This document shows positions 39,597 through 50,369 of a stretch of DNA of 64,000 nucleotides, one piece after another. The stretch comes from Gammaproteobacteria bacterium (GTDB taxonomy: Bacteria; Pseudomonadota; Gammaproteobacteria; Pseudomonadales; Litorivicinaceae): assembly GCA_024640985.1 (NCBI GenBank), contig JAHEDY010000008.1, forward strand, positions 1 through 64,000. The letters run 5' to 3'. Each line of letters opens with the position of its first letter. Within the stretch, counting starts at the first letter, position 1. The position numbers and the translations under genes were made by a program. The notes below the pieces were generated by a model that made no database searches, was not told the DNA's origin, and saw nothing but the letters and a program-made list of their open reading frames with translations.

Positions 39597-41114
39597 ATGT
39601 GTGGAGTGGTGGGTATTTTCGGCCGTGGTAACGTGAACCAGGCACTGTTTGATGCACTCACTGTATTGCAGCATCGCGGCCAGGATGCGGCCGGCATGGT
39701 GACATCAGCGAATGGCAAGTTTTATCTTCGCAAAGACAATGGATTAGTCCGTGACGTATTCAGAATGCGTCATATGCAGTATCTGATCGGTAACATGGGT
39801 ATTGGCCATGTGCGCTATCCCACCGCAGGTTCCAGTTCATCGGCTGAAGCCCAACCATTTTATGTGAATAGTCCCTACGGCATCAGTCTTGCGCACAATG
39901 GCAATCTGACCAATACCACCGATTTGATGAAAGAGCTGTATGAAGACGATATGCGTCATATCAACACAGACAGCGACTCAGAGGTCTTATTAAATATCTT
40001 CGCTCATGAGCTTGAAGCTCGCGGAAACTATCGTCCGACACCGGATGATTTCTTTGCCGCAGTCGAGGGCGTTCACCGCCGCTGTCGTGGTGCGTATGGC
40101 GTCGTCGCTCTGATCAACGGGCATGGAATTCTAGGCTTCAGAGACCCCTACGGGATCCGTCCAATCTGTATTGGCCAGCGAAAGACCGAGCAGGGTGTTG
40201 AATATATGATTTCGAGCGAATCTGTTGCACTCGACTGCGCGGGTTTCGTTTTGATTGATGATCTTGCGCCCGGTGAGGCAGTGTTCATCGACCACGATGG
40301 GCATTTGCACCGCAAACTCTGCGCCGGCAAGCAAGAAGCACACCCCTGTCTGTTTGAATATGTGTATTTGTCTCGACCAGACTCTGTGATTGATGGGGTG
40401 TCTGTGTATCAGGCCCGAATCAATATGGGACGCAAACTGGCAGATAAAATTCTGCGCGAAATGCCAAATCACGATATCGATGTGGTGATTCCGATTCCAG
40501 AAACCAGCCGGACCAGTGCTCTTGAAGTGGCTCAGAAGCTCGGCGTGCTTTTCCGTGAAGGTTTTATTAAAAACCGATATATCGGTCGCACCTTTATTAT
40601 GCCTGGTCAGACCGAGCGGCAAAAATCCGTTCGACAGAAATTAAATCCGGTGGTGCAAGAGTTTAAGGGTCGTAATGTGCTGTTGGTGGATGATTCCATT
40701 GTGCGTGGTACGACCTGTCATCAGATTGTTGAAATGGCACGAGATGCCGGAGCGAAGAAAGTATATTTTGCATCAGCGGCACCGGCTGTCGTTTCTCCGA
40801 ACGTCTACGGCATTGACATGCCTGCTGCCAGTGAGCTGATTGCTCATGGACGGAGTGCCCAAGAGATCAATCAATTGATTGGTGCCGATGGCCTGATTTA
40901 TCAGGAGCTTGATGATTTAGTGGACGCTGTTTCCGAACTCAACCCAAGTCTCCAGTCCTTTGAAGATTCTGTCTTTTCTGCCTGCTACATTACTAAAGAA
41001 GTCGATGATGCCTATCTTGAAGCATTAGCAGCGAAACGGAATGACGGAGCCAAACAAGAAGCACTAGGCGATTCTGAGGATGCTTGTCTTGATCTTCGAG
41101 CTGATGCTTCATGA
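39597..41114 (+). CDS. purF: Amidophosphoribosyltransferase
   Basis: A 505-residue enzyme for the first committed step of purine synthesis. The N-terminal Ntn glutaminase has its nucleophile Cys2 exposed after Met removal (MCGVVGIFG), with [11 protein letters not shown] and LAHNGNLTN. The C-terminal phosphoribosyltransferase domain has the PRPP loop [13 protein letters not shown]. Length equals the E. coli enzyme. It feeds the pathway to IMP used by GuaB and GuaA, which are encoded later in the window. The metZ ATG overlaps its stop. Confidence 0.97.
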   Translation: MCGVVGIFGRGNVNQALFDALTVLQHRGQDAAGMVTSANGKFYLRKDNGLVRDVFRMRHMQYLIGNMGIGHVRYPTAGSSSSAEAQPFYVNSPYGISLAHNGNLTNTTDLMKELYEDDMRHINTDSDSEVLLNIFAHELEARGNYRPTPDDFFAAVEGVHRRCRGAYGVVALINGHGILGFRDPYGIRPICIGQRKTEQGVEYMISSESVALDCAGFVLIDDLAPGEAVFIDHDGHLHRKLCAGKQEAHPCLFEYVYLSRPDSVIDGVSVYQARINMGRKLADKILREMPNHDIDVVIPIPETSRTSALEVAQKLGVLFREGFIKNRYIGRTFIMPGQTERQKSVRQKLNPVVQEFKGRNVLLVDDSIVRGTTCHQIVEMARDAGAKKVYFASAAPAVVSPNVYGIDMPAASELIAHGRSAQEINQLIGADGLIYQELDDLVDAVSELNPSLQSFEDSVFSACYITKEVDDAYLEALAAKRNDGAKQEALGDSEDACLDLRADAS

Positions 41115-42325
41115 TGGATCGTGACCGACGCTTAAAGGCGATGATCGCGGGGTTATCAGAGGATACCCAGGCGATCCGGGTTGGGCTTGATCGAACGGCC
41201 GAACGAGAGCACTCAGAGCCGATCTTCACCACCTCGAGCTTTGTGTTTCCTGATGCGGAGACGATGGCGGATGCCTTTGTCAATAACTCGGGGTTATCCA
41301 TCTATGCGCGGGTCGACAATCCAACCATTGATGGATTCTGCAAACGTTTGGCCGTTTTGGAAGGTGCTGACGCGTGCGAAGCAACAGCCACTGGAATGGG
41401 GGCGGTATTATCGACGCTGATGGCCCATTGCCAATCGGGTGATCGCGTGTTGATGTCGACTGGCGTCTTCGGTGCAACCTTAAATTTGGTGAAGAATTAT
41501 TTTGTGAAATACGGCATTGAGCTGATCTTAATTTCACCAACGGATCTGTCGGCATGGGAGCAAGCACTGTCGCAGCCGGCAAAGCTTGCCTATTGCGAGA
41601 CGCCATCGAATCCAACCATTGAGATTGTCGATATTCAAGCGCTGTCAGAACTCTGTCGTGCGCATGATTGCTTGTTCGTGGTCGATAATTGTTTCATGAC
41701 CCCGGTGTTACAAAAGCCTCTGGCGCTCGGCGCAGATCTGGTGATTCACTCTGCGACGAAGTATCTCGATGGACAGGGGCGTGTGATGGGTGGTGCAGTC
41801 CTCGGTCGTGCAGATTTGATCGAACCCGTGACCTCTTTTATCCGATCTGGTGGTGTGACCATGAGCCCATTTAATGCTTGGGTGTTCTTAAAGGGGCTTG
41901 AGACCTTGAGTGTGCGCATGAAAGCACATAGTGAAAATGCACTCGAGCTGGCCCAATGGCTTGAGCAACAACCGCAAATTGAACGAGTCAACTATGCAGG
42001 CCTGGAATCTCATCCTCAATATGCATTGGCAAACCGGCAAGCAAAATCAGGCGGTGGGGTCCTGAGCTTTCATTTGCGAGATGGCTCGCGTGAGCACGCT
42101 TGGAAATTTTTAAATCACACCTGTTTGATGTCTTTGACTGCCAATTTAGGCGATGTCAAAACAACCGTTTGTCATCCGGCAACCAGTACACATGGTCGTT
42201 TAGATGTCGCTGACCGTCAGTTAATGGGGATTTCTGAAAATATGATTCGAATCGCTGTCGGATTGGAATCAGTGGATGATTTAATCAGTGACTGCGAACG
42301 CGGTCTGGCCGCGCTCGCAGGCTAG
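41111..42325 (+). CDS. metZ: O-succinylhomoserine sulfhydrylase
   Basis: A 404-residue fold-type I PLP enzyme of the Cys/Met-metabolism family, using sulfide to convert O-succinylhomoserine to homocysteine. The PLP lysine is in [44 protein letters not shown] and the late [10 protein letters not shown] are typical. The purF-metZ order is as in Pseudomonas and supports MetZ over MetB or MetC. Coupled to purF (ATGA). Last gene of the run; htpX converges five bases away. Confidence 0.94.
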   Translation: MMDRDRRLKAMIAGLSEDTQAIRVGLDRTAEREHSEPIFTTSSFVFPDAETMADAFVNNSGLSIYARVDNPTIDGFCKRLAVLEGADACEATATGMGAVLSTLMAHCQSGDRVLMSTGVFGATLNLVKNYFVKYGIELILISPTDLSAWEQALSQPAKLAYCETPSNPTIEIVDIQALSELCRAHDCLFVVDNCFMTPVLQKPLALGADLVIHSATKYLDGQGRVMGGAVLGRADLIEPVTSFIRSGGVTMSPFNAWVFLKGLETLSVRMKAHSENALELAQWLEQQPQIERVNYAGLESHPQYALANRQAKSGGGVLSFHLRDGSREHAWKFLNHTCLMSLTANLGDVKTTVCHPATSTHGRLDVADRQLMGISENMIRIAVGLESVDDLISDCERGLAALAG

Positions 42326-42330
42326 GAATC

Positions 42331-43215
42331 TTAGGCGGCTGCTTTCAAAGCAGCGATGCGTTCCTCCAGCGGAGGGTGTGTCATAAACAGACGCATCATC
42401 GGATTGCCACCGGTGCGAATCCCAAAAGCCACCATGGAATCTGGCAGTTCTGACGGTGTCCCTTGTTCGGCACGCAATCGTTCCAACGCCCCGATCATCG
42501 CAGGAGCGCCGGCGAGTTGAGCGCCTGCCTGGTCAGCGCGGAATTCGCGTTGCCTTGAGAACCAAAAGACGATGATTGAAGCCAAGACACCCAAGATGAT
42601 TTCCGCGACAAAGGTGGTGATGTAAAACGCAGGCCCATGACCGCGTTCTGTTTTAAAGACGGCACGATCAATGGTGTGACCAATGACTCGAGAAAAGAAC
42701 ATCACAAACGTATTAACGACGCCTTGAATCAGAGCCAGCGTAATCATATCTCCATTGGCGACATGGCCAATTTCATGGGCCATCACTGCGCGCGCTTCAT
42801 CACGACTAAATCGACTTAAAAGGCCTGTGCTGACTGCAACCAAGGCGTTATTTCGATCCCATCCGGTGGCGAACGCGTTACTGGTTTGACTTTGGAATAT
42901 TCCCACCTCAGGCATGCCGATACCTGCGTCTTTGGCCAACTCTCCCACAGTGGCGACCAGCCACTGTTCGTCCGCATTTCGAGGACTTTCAATAATCTGT
43001 GTGCCGGTCCCCATTTTCGCCATGGTTTTTGAGAGCAGCAAACTCACCACACTGCCTGCCATTCCAAAGACAAAACAGAACACTAAAAGGCTCGAGAGGT
43101 TTAAATCCACACCATTTGATGCCAGATACCCTTCAAAGCCCAGAAGGCTCAAAGTGATGCTTGCAACAAGCACGATGGCAAGGTTAGTTAAAAGAAACAA
43201 TGCGATCCGTAACAT
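42331..43215 (-). CDS. htpX: Membrane protease HtpX
   Basis: A 294-residue M48 zinc protease of the inner membrane. Two N-terminal membrane segments are followed by the [31 protein letters not shown] motif with the zinc-binding HEIGH, two more hydrophobic segments (about 155-215), then [13 protein letters not shown] with the third ligand Glu. It degrades misfolded membrane proteins under envelope stress. Length matches E. coli HtpX. Divergent from msrB with a 66-base gap. Confidence 0.96.
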   Translation of the reverse strand: MLRIALFLLTNLAIVLVASITLSLLGFEGYLASNGVDLNLSSLLVFCFVFGMAGSVVSLLLSKTMAKMGTGTQIIESPRNADEQWLVATVGELAKDAGIGMPEVGIFQSQTSNAFATGWDRNNALVAVSTGLLSRFSRDEARAVMAHEIGHVANGDMITLALIQGVVNTFVMFFSRVIGHTIDRAVFKTERGHGPAFYITTFVAEIILGVLASIIVFWFSRQREFRADQAGAQLAGAPAMIGALERLRAEQGTPSELPDSMVAFGIRTGGNPMMRLFMTHPPLEERIAALKAAA

Positions 43216-43281
43216 GTAAGCCTCTCCTTAAGGCAATAGGGTCTGACAAGAAGATATTGGTTTCAGGGCGGAGTTCAAGTT

Positions 43282-43689
43282 GTGAGTGCAGAAAAAAAGA
43301 TAAAAAAGACCGAACAGGAATGGCAGTCGGAATTATCCGCAGAATCCTATCGAGTGACACGACAAAAAGGGACGGAAAAACCGTTTGAGAATTCCTACCA
43401 TGATGAGAAAACAGCAGGGGTCTACCACTGCATCTGCTGTGACACGCCCTTATTTGATTCAGACCATAAATTTGACTCGGGATCTGGATGGCCAAGCTTC
43501 TTTAAACCGCTGGATGCTGAAGTGATCGGTGAGCACGATGATCGTTCAATATTTTTCATGCCGCGGACAGAAGTGACTTGTGAGGTGTGCGATGCGCATC
43601 TGGGGCATGTGTTTAGCGATGGACCAACCCCCACTGGGCTTCGTTATTGCATCAATTCAGCGAGTCTTCGACTCGAGCCAAAGGCTTAA
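43282..43689 (+). CDS. msrB: Peptide-methionine (R)-S-oxide reductase
   Basis: A 135-residue enzyme repairing methionine R-sulfoxide. The zinc is held by CICC and CEVC, the [12 protein letters not shown] and [10 protein letters not shown] signatures are present, and the catalytic Cys lies in [11 protein letters not shown]. No fused MsrA domain is present. The start is GTG at 43282 with GGAG eight bases upstream. It overlaps the convergent glycosyltransferase gene by four bases. Confidence 0.95.
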   Translation: MSAEKKIKKTEQEWQSELSAESYRVTRQKGTEKPFENSYHDEKTAGVYHCICCDTPLFDSDHKFDSGSGWPSFFKPLDAEVIGEHDDRSIFFMPRTEVTCEVCDAHLGHVFSDGPTPTGLRYCINSASLRLEPKA

Positions 43690-45260
43690 ATCGTTCGAGG
43701 CCCAAGCAAGGCAATCAAGCGCCAACCAGGGCCTGCGGCTTGGATTTCCAGGGGGACATTGAGCGCTTTCAACTCGTGAAGACGGGTGACTGAAATCAGT
43801 ACCCACTGCCCTTCAACAGGTGGCGTTTCAGGCGTCATCGCCTGGCGATAAAACGAGAAGCTTGGCATGCGGATCCCCTGTGAAACGACGCTAGCTTCGG
43901 CTTCTTTAGCGATCATGGCCGCTTCTTTTAATGGCCGCTGGCGTGCTTCAGCAATGATCGGGAGGATGATTAAGGCGATACAAGCCAACTGCACACCGCC
44001 CATCGCAATCAAACGCTGGCTCAAGCGCCAACCGGGCGCTAGTAATGCGATCAATGCAAGCAACATGAGGCTTATTGTGGCCAATACCAGTGGCCACCAC
44101 CAGTGAGCAAGTAGCTGCATGAGGATCACCAATTGTTCTTGATCGCGGAGGTGTTTGGGTTCTGGGATCATGGAGTGAAAGAGACCCAATGCCAGGATCA
44201 AGCCAGGAACGAAAAGCCCTGGTAGAGCCCAAAAGCGACCAGCAATGAGTGGCAGAACTCGCGCATACAAGACAAACAAGGGTGCTGTTGAATAAAGAAC
44301 ATAGTGGGGTAACTGGGTTCCTGATAACGAGACCAGCACAACGACGAACAGGATCCAGATCAGGGCAAACCGATTGACGGGACAGGTCCAAAATTCACGG
44401 ACTCTCAACAGGATCGCTAAGACCAGCCCACTGTAAGGCAAAAGGACCAGCGGCATAACGAATAAATAATAGAGCGGATGACCGCCGTGCCCGTGAAGGT
44501 TTCCTGAGAAACGTTCGACGTTATGTCTCAGAATAAAGTTCTCAAAGAACGCGAGCCCTTGTGCGTCATAGACGCCCACAAGCCACGGAGTCAGGATCGC
44601 CCCTAGCAAAAGCCAGGCACGCCATGATCCCATCGCTTGCCAAAGGAGGCTCCATTGATTGGATAACAGGACCCAAAGTCCAAAAGCCCCTGCTGGAATC
44701 AGCACGGCCACCGGCCCCTTGGTCAGTATGCCGAGTCCAAACCATAAAAAGATGCGAAGACGAATCGAGTCTGAGGGACTCTTGAGATAGCGAGCGATAT
44801 CGGTAAACAACAGTGCCAACCAGAGATTCAGAATGGCATCAGCGGTTGCCGCTCGAGCGATCACGAGGGTTCCGAGGGTCGTTGCAAGCGCAAAGGCGAC
44901 AAAGACGCCAAGCGCTGGTTTGTTTGTCACTTCAGCGCTGAATCGACCGAGGACAAGTGCCCACAAGGCGCCGGCGATCACCGATGGGAGTCGACCAATC
45001 ATCTCAACCGGAACCCAGGGCGTGGTCCAGCCAAACAGCGTTAGCGCGGTTGCTTGCAGCCAGTAAGATAGAATCGGTTTGTCGTAGCGAGGCTCGCCGT
45101 CCAAAGTAGTGGCTGCCCAATGTCCGCCATCAAGCAATTCTCGGGTTGCTTCAAGAAAAGCACCTTCATCCAGATCAAATAAAGGCACCCAAGTGCCGAT
45201 AAAACCAAGAAGTAATAGGCATAGAAATAGTCGCCAGTCGAGCTTACTCAGAGCGATCAT
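43686..45260 (-). CDS. ArnT/PMT-like membrane glycosyltransferase
   Basis: A 524-residue polytopic protein of the PMT_2/GT-C family. The first extracytoplasmic loop carries the acidic [15 protein letters not shown] motif, followed by [16 protein letters not shown], as in ArnT-like enzymes that move a sugar from polyprenyl phosphate to a periplasmic acceptor. About eleven to twelve hydrophobic segments follow. The sugar and acceptor are unknown. It is last in a leftward set after the GT2 and flippase-like genes, overlapping the GT2 gene by 17 bases, so the three probably form one lipid-carrier pathway. Confidence 0.86.
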   Translation of the reverse strand: MIALSKLDWRLFLCLLLLGFIGTWVPLFDLDEGAFLEATRELLDGGHWAATTLDGEPRYDKPILSYWLQATALTLFGWTTPWVPVEMIGRLPSVIAGALWALVLGRFSAEVTNKPALGVFVAFALATTLGTLVIARAATADAILNLWLALLFTDIARYLKSPSDSIRLRIFLWFGLGILTKGPVAVLIPAGAFGLWVLLSNQWSLLWQAMGSWRAWLLLGAILTPWLVGVYDAQGLAFFENFILRHNVERFSGNLHGHGGHPLYYLFVMPLVLLPYSGLVLAILLRVREFWTCPVNRFALIWILFVVVLVSLSGTQLPHYVLYSTAPLFVLYARVLPLIAGRFWALPGLFVPGLILALGLFHSMIPEPKHLRDQEQLVILMQLLAHWWWPLVLATISLMLLALIALLAPGWRLSQRLIAMGGVQLACIALIILPIIAEARQRPLKEAAMIAKEAEASVVSQGIRMPSFSFYRQAMTPETPPVEGQWVLISVTRLHELKALNVPLEIQAAGPGWRLIALLGPRTI

Positions 45261-46230
45261 TTGAGCCTTTGGTCCAGCCCATGGCGTCGGTCTGTTTGGT
45301 TAATGGTGGTTGCCCACGACGTCTGAGCCGTGTCAGCATTTCAGCGACTAAGCCTGTGGTGATCAACTGCAGCCCAACAAGGGCCAAAAGCACACCGGTG
45401 ATCAGTAATGGACGGTTACCAATATCCATTCCGAAGAGTTTAAGCACCAATAGATAGACCAGTGCAGCCCCGCCAAGACCACCGGTAATCAATCCGGCAA
45501 CGCCAAAAAAGTGACCGGGCCGTTCCCTGAATCGCAAGAAAAACCAAGCCGCTAAAAGATCAAGAATCACTCGAGGAGTCCGTGATATTCCGTATTTCGA
45601 GGTGCCTGCAACCCGAGCTCTGTGATTGACTGGGATTTCTGCAATTCGACTTGGATGCGTCAAGTTCGCAACCCACAGGGGAATAAAGCGGTGCATTTCA
45701 CCACGCAGATCGAGCCCTTCAAGGACATCTTTGCGGCCCACTTTTAAACTGCAGCCATAGTCATGTAGCGCAACACCTGAGACCCGGCCAATCAGCCAGT
45801 TCGCCATTTGTGATGGTAAGGTTCGATCCAACGAATCTTGGCGATTTTTCCGCCACCCACAAAGCAGGTCTAGGTGTTCAGTCTCAAGCTTTTCGACCAT
45901 GCTTGGGATATCGGCTGGATCGTTTTGTAAATCACCATCCATAAAGGCAATGACATCACCGCGAGCGGCCTGAAGGCCTGTTTGCATGGCTTGTGTTTGA
46001 CCGAGATTTCGCTTGTGCGAGATGATCATGATGTGATCACCCCGATTGGATCGAGATTCCAACAGCAGTTCGCGTGTCCGATCGGTACTCCCATCGTCGA
46101 CTAATACAAGCTCGAATTCGCCAGGGTAGGTCTCAAGCGCTGCGTGAAGTTCATCGACCAAGCGCTCAACGTTGTCTTCCTCTTTGTACAGAGGAATAAC
46201 AACCGACAGGCGGGGAAGGGTGTCAGCCAT
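45244..46230 (-). CDS. Polyprenyl-phosphate glycosyltransferase (GT2, DPM1/GtrB-like)
   Basis: A 328-residue protein with a cytoplasmic GT2 domain. LSVVIPLYKEEDNVERLVDEL starts it, VLVDDGSTDRT and FMDGDLQNDPADIP supply the nucleotide-sugar and metal-binding Asp residues, and DYGCSLKVGRKD follows. Two C-terminal membrane segments complete it (about 232-258 and 268-292). Such enzymes load a sugar onto polyprenyl phosphate. It sits between the flippase-like gene (8-base overlap) and the ArnT-like gene (17-base overlap), which would then flip and transfer the sugar. Confidence 0.9.
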   Translation of the reverse strand: MADTLPRLSVVIPLYKEEDNVERLVDELHAALETYPGEFELVLVDDGSTDRTRELLLESRSNRGDHIMIISHKRNLGQTQAMQTGLQAARGDVIAFMDGDLQNDPADIPSMVEKLETEHLDLLCGWRKNRQDSLDRTLPSQMANWLIGRVSGVALHDYGCSLKVGRKDVLEGLDLRGEMHRFIPLWVANLTHPSRIAEIPVNHRARVAGTSKYGISRTPRVILDLLAAWFFLRFRERPGHFFGVAGLITGGLGGAALVYLLVLKLFGMDIGNRPLLITGVLLALVGLQLITTGLVAEMLTRLRRRGQPPLTKQTDAMGWTKGSNDRSE

Positions 46231-47149
46231 GGATTGTCCGTTTCAATAACAATAAAGCGCCAAGTATACCGAAGACAGCAGTCAGACTCAGTACGTAAAT
46301 GTGAAGTTGGATGGTCATTTCCAGTGCAACGACCGGGGAAAGCCCCATGAAAGCAGACCCAAGAATGCCTCCGGCTTCGTAACTTCCTGCTCCGGCGAAT
46401 CCATGAATTGGGAGAATGGAGGAGAGCTCAGCGCCAAGAATGGTCGTGACGACTTCGGTCATTGGGATACCCGACAGAGTTGCTAAGAGCACCCCCATAC
46501 CCATAATTTTTGAGAGCCAAGCCAAAACAGTCAAACGCCACATTCGATGTAAGCGTTTGCCGTTTTGCGCCTCGTAAATGAGTTGCGCACGCGCTTTGGC
46601 GAGGATCTTGGGCAGTTGGATATGCTGTGTCTTAGGGACGATAAATCCAAGGATCAAAGGCGTGAGAAAGATCAGTGCAGCCAACAGTGCGAGCATGATA
46701 GTTCCGGCTACTGGCAAAAGAATAATACAAAGACTGATTCCGATGAGGCTGATGAGGTCTAGCAAGCGAATCCATAAGAGGCCGGTGAGACCGATTGAAA
46801 ATTCAACGCCACCGAGCCAGCGAGCAAGCATGGGAAGTGCTAGCTCACCTAACCGCATTGGCGCGAGATTATTGGCGGTATTGTGAATAAAACTCAAGCC
46901 GAGTGCTTCGGTGAGGGGCAGTTGATCGAATAAAATCCAGGTCCGCAATCCGCGGAGTAGCCAGCTAACCGAACCGAGCAAAATAATCACTAAAGTTGTC
47001 TGAATGGGTAAGGCCGTCATCGCTGTCACAACGGCGGTTAAGTCAAGAACCGTCGCTGAAATCCAGATGGTTGCCCCGAACAGAGCCACGGCCATGATCA
47101 ATTTCCATCGAATCGATTGGAGCCTGTTGTTTTCTTTCAAAGGGGCCAT
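46223..47149 (-). CDS. Flippase-like/LPG-synthase-TM family membrane protein
   Basis: A 308-residue integral membrane protein with about eight hydrophobic segments, of the PF03706 type. Its signatures are WLLRGLRTWILF, FIHNTANNLAPMRLGELALPML and a GFAGAGSYEAGGILG loop near the C terminus. It lacks the soluble synthase domain of MprF. Members next to GT2 and GT-C genes are thought to help move lipid-linked sugars; that role here is inferred from context. First gene of the leftward set, divergent from folE. Confidence 0.82.
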   Translation of the reverse strand: MAPLKENNRLQSIRWKLIMAVALFGATIWISATVLDLTAVVTAMTALPIQTTLVIILLGSVSWLLRGLRTWILFDQLPLTEALGLSFIHNTANNLAPMRLGELALPMLARWLGGVEFSIGLTGLLWIRLLDLISLIGISLCIILLPVAGTIMLALLAALIFLTPLILGFIVPKTQHIQLPKILAKARAQLIYEAQNGKRLHRMWRLTVLAWLSKIMGMGVLLATLSGIPMTEVVTTILGAELSSILPIHGFAGAGSYEAGGILGSAFMGLSPVVALEMTIQLHIYVLSLTAVFGILGALLLLKRTIHG

Positions 47150-47244
47150 AGTTAAAGAGCATCGGTTGGTTGGTCGGTGGTGTGAGGATAGTACCTTGTT
47201 ATCTCGTGGATTGCTGATGGGCCGTTGAAAAATTTGGAGACCCT

Positions 47245-47802
47245 ATGATTGATTCACTCACTGAATCCTACCGCAATGTGATCGAAACCATTGGTGAAGA
47301 TCCGAACCGGGAAGGCCTGTTAGAGACGCCCGCGCGAGCAGCGAAAGCTCTCGAATTTTTAACATCAGGTTACCGCCAGGACCTAGAAACCATCGTTAAT
47401 GGGGCGGTCTTTGAGTCCGATAATGACGAGATGGTCGTGGTCCGTGATGTTGAACTGTATTCCATGTGTGAACACCATATGTTGCCCTTTACTGGTCGCT
47501 GTCATATCGGGTATCTGCCCAATGGTAAGGTGCTGGGATTGTCGAAGTTTGCTCGCATCACAGACATGTTCGCGAGACGGTTGCAGATCCAAGAAAATTT
47601 AACACGTCAGATTGCCTTGGCTGTGCAGGATGTGACTGGCGCACGCGGTGTTGGTGTGGTGATCGAGGCCCGACACTTTTGCATGATGATGCGCGGAGTC
47701 CAAAAGCAAAACTCGACCATGGCAACCTCGGTGATGTTAGGCGATTTTCGAGAGCATCAAGCGACACGTAGCGAGTTTTTGCGCTTAATTGGGAAATCTT
47801 GA
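47245..47802 (+). CDS. folE: GTP cyclohydrolase I
   Basis: A 185-residue enzyme turning GTP into dihydroneopterin triphosphate. The zinc ligands and active-site residues are in [24 protein letters not shown] and the late [33 protein letters not shown] marks the N-terminal region. It is the type IA enzyme without an N-terminal extension. The folX start overlaps its stop by one base (TGATG), so product and next enzyme are translated together. Confidence 0.96.
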   Translation: MIDSLTESYRNVIETIGEDPNREGLLETPARAAKALEFLTSGYRQDLETIVNGAVFESDNDEMVVVRDVELYSMCEHHMLPFTGRCHIGYLPNGKVLGLSKFARITDMFARRLQIQENLTRQIALAVQDVTGARGVGVVIEARHFCMMMRGVQKQNSTMATSVMLGDFREHQATRSEFLRLIGKS

Positions 47803-48206
47803 TGACGGCCTTCCAACGCGATCAAATCGCTAAAATTCACATTCAGGATTTACGACTCAGGACCTACATTGGGATTAATGACGACGAAAAGAAAAATCAG
47901 CAGGATGTGGTGATTAATATCCGTATTCATTATCACGCGGAAAAGGCAGTGAGCTTTAACGTGATCGATGAGGCGTTGAATTACCGCACGATTACCAAGA
48001 AAGTCATCAAGCATGTTGAATCCAACCGATTTTTATTGTTGGAGCGGATGACTGATGAGGTGCTGTCCTTGGTGATGGATCATCCTCAAGTCATGTGGGC
48101 TGACGTGACGATTGATAAACCGCATGCCCTGCGGTTTTCTGATTCGGTGTCGATCACACTGTCGGCCAGGCGTGAGGGATACGCGGGTGCGCAACACCCG
48201 CATTGA
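47802..48206 (+). CDS. folX: Dihydroneopterin triphosphate 2'-epimerase FolX
   Basis: A 134-residue tunnelling-fold protein. The start IAKIHIQDLRLRTYIGINDDEKKNQQDVVINIRIHY, the DEALNYRTITKKVIKHVESNRFLLLERM core and the IDKPHALRFSDSVSITLSA end agree with FolX more closely than with the aldolase FolB. FolX makes dihydromonapterin triphosphate for tetrahydromonapterin. The start is ATG 47802, overlapping the folE stop. FolB activity cannot be excluded from sequence alone. Confidence 0.87.
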   Translation: MTAFQRDQIAKIHIQDLRLRTYIGINDDEKKNQQDVVINIRIHYHAEKAVSFNVIDEALNYRTITKKVIKHVESNRFLLLERMTDEVLSLVMDHPQVMWADVTIDKPHALRFSDSVSITLSARREGYAGAQHPH

Positions 48207-48209
48207 TCG

Positions 48210-48764
48210 TTAAAGCGCGTTTTCGATGACTCGCGCAATGCGGCTTGAGGAGGGTCCGGTAAACGATCCGAAGCTTCCGACTAACTGACCCTCGCGATTT
48301 AAGATGTATTTGTGGAAGTTCCATGACGGATAGTCGCCGTCAGCGGCTTCGGCAAGACCGCGAAAGATTGGATCTGCTTTTCCTTTCTTTGCATGCGTCG
48401 TTGCATACATCGGGAATTGCACGCCGTAGGTGAGACGACAAAACTCGGCAGCTTCTTCTTCACTTCCGTATTCCTGGTTCCCAAAATCCTTCGAAGGAAA
48501 GCCAAGAACCGCGAAACCTTGGTCTTGATATTTCCTGTATAGGGCTTCAAGTCCGTCAAATTGTGGGGTAAACCCGCATTTAGAGGCCGTATTCACAATT
48601 AAAACGACCTGGCCCTGATACACTTCACACAGGCGATCGACTTGTTCTCCTGCTAATTGCCGGACCGAATGATCCAGCAAGGGTGCGCATGTTGCGTTTG
48701 CCTTTAAAGTCGTCATACCGATCACCACTGATAAGCATTGGATGCTAAATTTTTTGAGGTTCAT
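48210..48764 (-). CDS. Exported glutathione-peroxidase-like protein
   Basis: A 184-residue thioredoxin-fold peroxidase with a signal peptide (residues 1-24, ending ANA-T) and an extra Cys26 just after it. The peroxidatic Cys63 is in VNTASKCGFTPQF, and Trp in YPSWNFHKYIL is kept. The usual FPCNQFG segment is FPSKDFG (residues 89-95), so the catalytic-tetrad Gln is replaced by Asp93. These are Cys-type peroxidases that normally draw on thioredoxin. AGGA precedes the ATG. The divergent photolyase start is only 33 bases away. Confidence 0.88.
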   Translation of the reverse strand: MNLKKFSIQCLSVVIGMTTLKANATCAPLLDHSVRQLAGEQVDRLCEVYQGQVVLIVNTASKCGFTPQFDGLEALYRKYQDQGFAVLGFPSKDFGNQEYGSEEEAAEFCRLTYGVQFPMYATTHAKKGKADPIFRGLAEAADGDYPSWNFHKYILNREGQLVGSFGSFTGPSSSRIARVIENAL

Positions 48765-48797
48765 GGATGTTATCCTCGTTGTTACAGGAGTACATCT

Positions 48798-50369
48798 TTG
48801 ACTCGTTGTTGTCTCGTCCTTGGAGACCAGTTATCGGACCGCTTGTCGTCACTGAATTACCTTGAGCCGGAAGATGTTGTGCTTATGGTAGAGGTTTGGT
48901 CGGAAGCCTCATATGTCAAGCACCACAAGCAAAAAATAGCGCTTGTATTCAGTGCGATGCGCCATTTCGCTGATGAATTACAAGCGAATGGTCGTTCCGT
49001 CATCTATGTTTCCTTGACTGATCCTGAGAATACCCAGAGTTTGACCAGCGAAGTCGAACGTCACCAAAGGTCCCATCGTTTTACTGAATGGGTACTTACA
49101 GAGCCTGGTGAATGGCGTTTAAAAGAAGCATTCGACGAGCTCAAAGCGGCGCTTCCCGTACCGCTTCAGATTGTTCATGATGATCGGTTTATCTGCTCGC
49201 ACGATGAGTTCCAGGCCTTTTTAAAGGGTCGGAAGCAGCCGCGGATGGAACACTTCTACCGTAAAATCAGGCAGTCAACTGGGATTCTGATGGAGGGAGG
49301 AGAGCCTATTGGTGGTCAATGGAATTTTGATCATGACAATCGCAAGGCATTAGATCAACGTGCCACACCTAATCCCCCACAATGGCCGCTGGACTCGATC
49401 ACTAAAGTGGTGATTGAACTGGTGAATACCCGCTTTACGGATCATTTTGGCGTTCTTGATGGGCCTGACTTTCGGTGGCCGGTCAACCGCGAGCAAGCGC
49501 TTCTTATGCTCGACCATTTCATCACCGAGCGCTTGCCTTGCTTTGGCGATTTTCAAGACGCCATGGTGCTCGGCAAAGACACCCTCTTTCACAGCTTGAT
49601 TTCAACCAGTCTGAACCTCGGTTTATTAAGTCCGATGGAAGTCTGTCAGGCTGCTGAAGAGGCCTATCATCAGGGGCATGCGCCGATCAACGCGGTTGAG
49701 GGCTTTATTCGCCAGATTATCGGCTGGCGTGAGTATGTTCGAGGACTGTATTGGGCCTACATGCCGGACTACCAAACTCGAAATTCACTGAACGCCTCCT
49801 GGCCGTTGCCAGCTTTTTTTTGGGATGAATCGAAAACCGGGATGGTGTGTCTCTCCGAGGCAATTCGAAATACGCGCGAAAATGCCTATGCGCATCATAT
49901 TCAGCGACTCATGGTGACCGGGAACTTCGCCCTCATCGCCGGTTGTTCTGTGACTGACGTGTGTGAGTGGTATTTATCGGTGTATGCCGATGCTTATGAG
50001 TGGGTGGAGCTGCCAAATACGCTTGGGATGGCGTTATTCGCTGACGATGGGGTGATGGCGTCGAAGCCCTATTGCGCCAGCGGCAAATATATCGATCGCA
50101 TGAGTAATTACTGCAAATCTTGCCGGTACCAAGTCAAAGAAACGGAGACTGAAAACGCGTGTCCCTTTAACTATTTGTACTGGGATTTCTTGATGACACA
50201 TCAAGAGCGGTTTCGGTCAAACCCGAGGATGGCGATGATTTTGAAGAATCTCGATCGGTTTGGTGAGACTAAATTAGCTGCCATTCGATCACGCGCGATG
50301 GCATTTCGATCACGGATTGAATCTACTGGATCTGATGTGATTGCCTCCTCTCAGGAATCATTGCTGTGA
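48798..50369 (+). CDS. phrB: Fe-S (6-4) photolyase of the FeS-BCP/PhrB class
   Basis: A 523-residue cryptochrome/photolyase-family protein (PF04244 type) repairing UV (6-4) photoproducts. The N-terminal antenna domain begins [16 protein letters not shown]. The FAD domain has [34 protein letters not shown] and [18 protein letters not shown]. Four cysteines at 351, 439, 442 and 455 match the [4Fe-4S] ligands of Agrobacterium PhrB (350, 438, 441, 454) with a one-residue offset. The start is TTG at 48798 with CAGGAG seven bases upstream; the longer frame from 48738 would run into the divergent peroxidase gene. First gene of the repair cluster. Confidence 0.93.
   Translation: MTRCCLVLGDQLSDRLSSLNYLEPEDVVLMVEVWSEASYVKHHKQKIALVFSAMRHFADELQANGRSVIYVSLTDPENTQSLTSEVERHQRSHRFTEWVLTEPGEWRLKEAFDELKAALPVPLQIVHDDRFICSHDEFQAFLKGRKQPRMEHFYRKIRQSTGILMEGGEPIGGQWNFDHDNRKALDQRATPNPPQWPLDSITKVVIELVNTRFTDHFGVLDGPDFRWPVNREQALLMLDHFITERLPCFGDFQDAMVLGKDTLFHSLISTSLNLGLLSPMEVCQAAEEAYHQGHAPINAVEGFIRQIIGWREYVRGLYWAYMPDYQTRNSLNASWPLPAFFWDESKTGMVCLSEAIRNTRENAYAHHIQRLMVTGNFALIAGCSVTDVCEWYLSVYADAYEWVELPNTLGMALFADDGVMASKPYCASGKYIDRMSNYCKSCRYQVKETETENACPFNYLYWDFLMTHQERFRSNPRMAMILKNLDRFGETKLAAIRSRAMAFRSRIESTGSDVIASSQESLL

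Noticed and set aside
42338..42354. Hairpin between metZ and htpX as a bidirectional terminator
   Set aside because: The inverted repeat encodes the Ala/Lys-rich end of HtpX and has no T tract on either strand.
48183..48201. GC-rich hairpin at the end of folX as a terminator
   Set aside because: It lies within the coding sequence (last residues of FolX) and is not followed by T residues.
48738..48797. Upstream extension of the (6-4) photolyase
   Set aside because: It would overlap the divergent peroxidase start and add residues unlike the family. The TTG at 48798 has CAGGAG at the right spacing.
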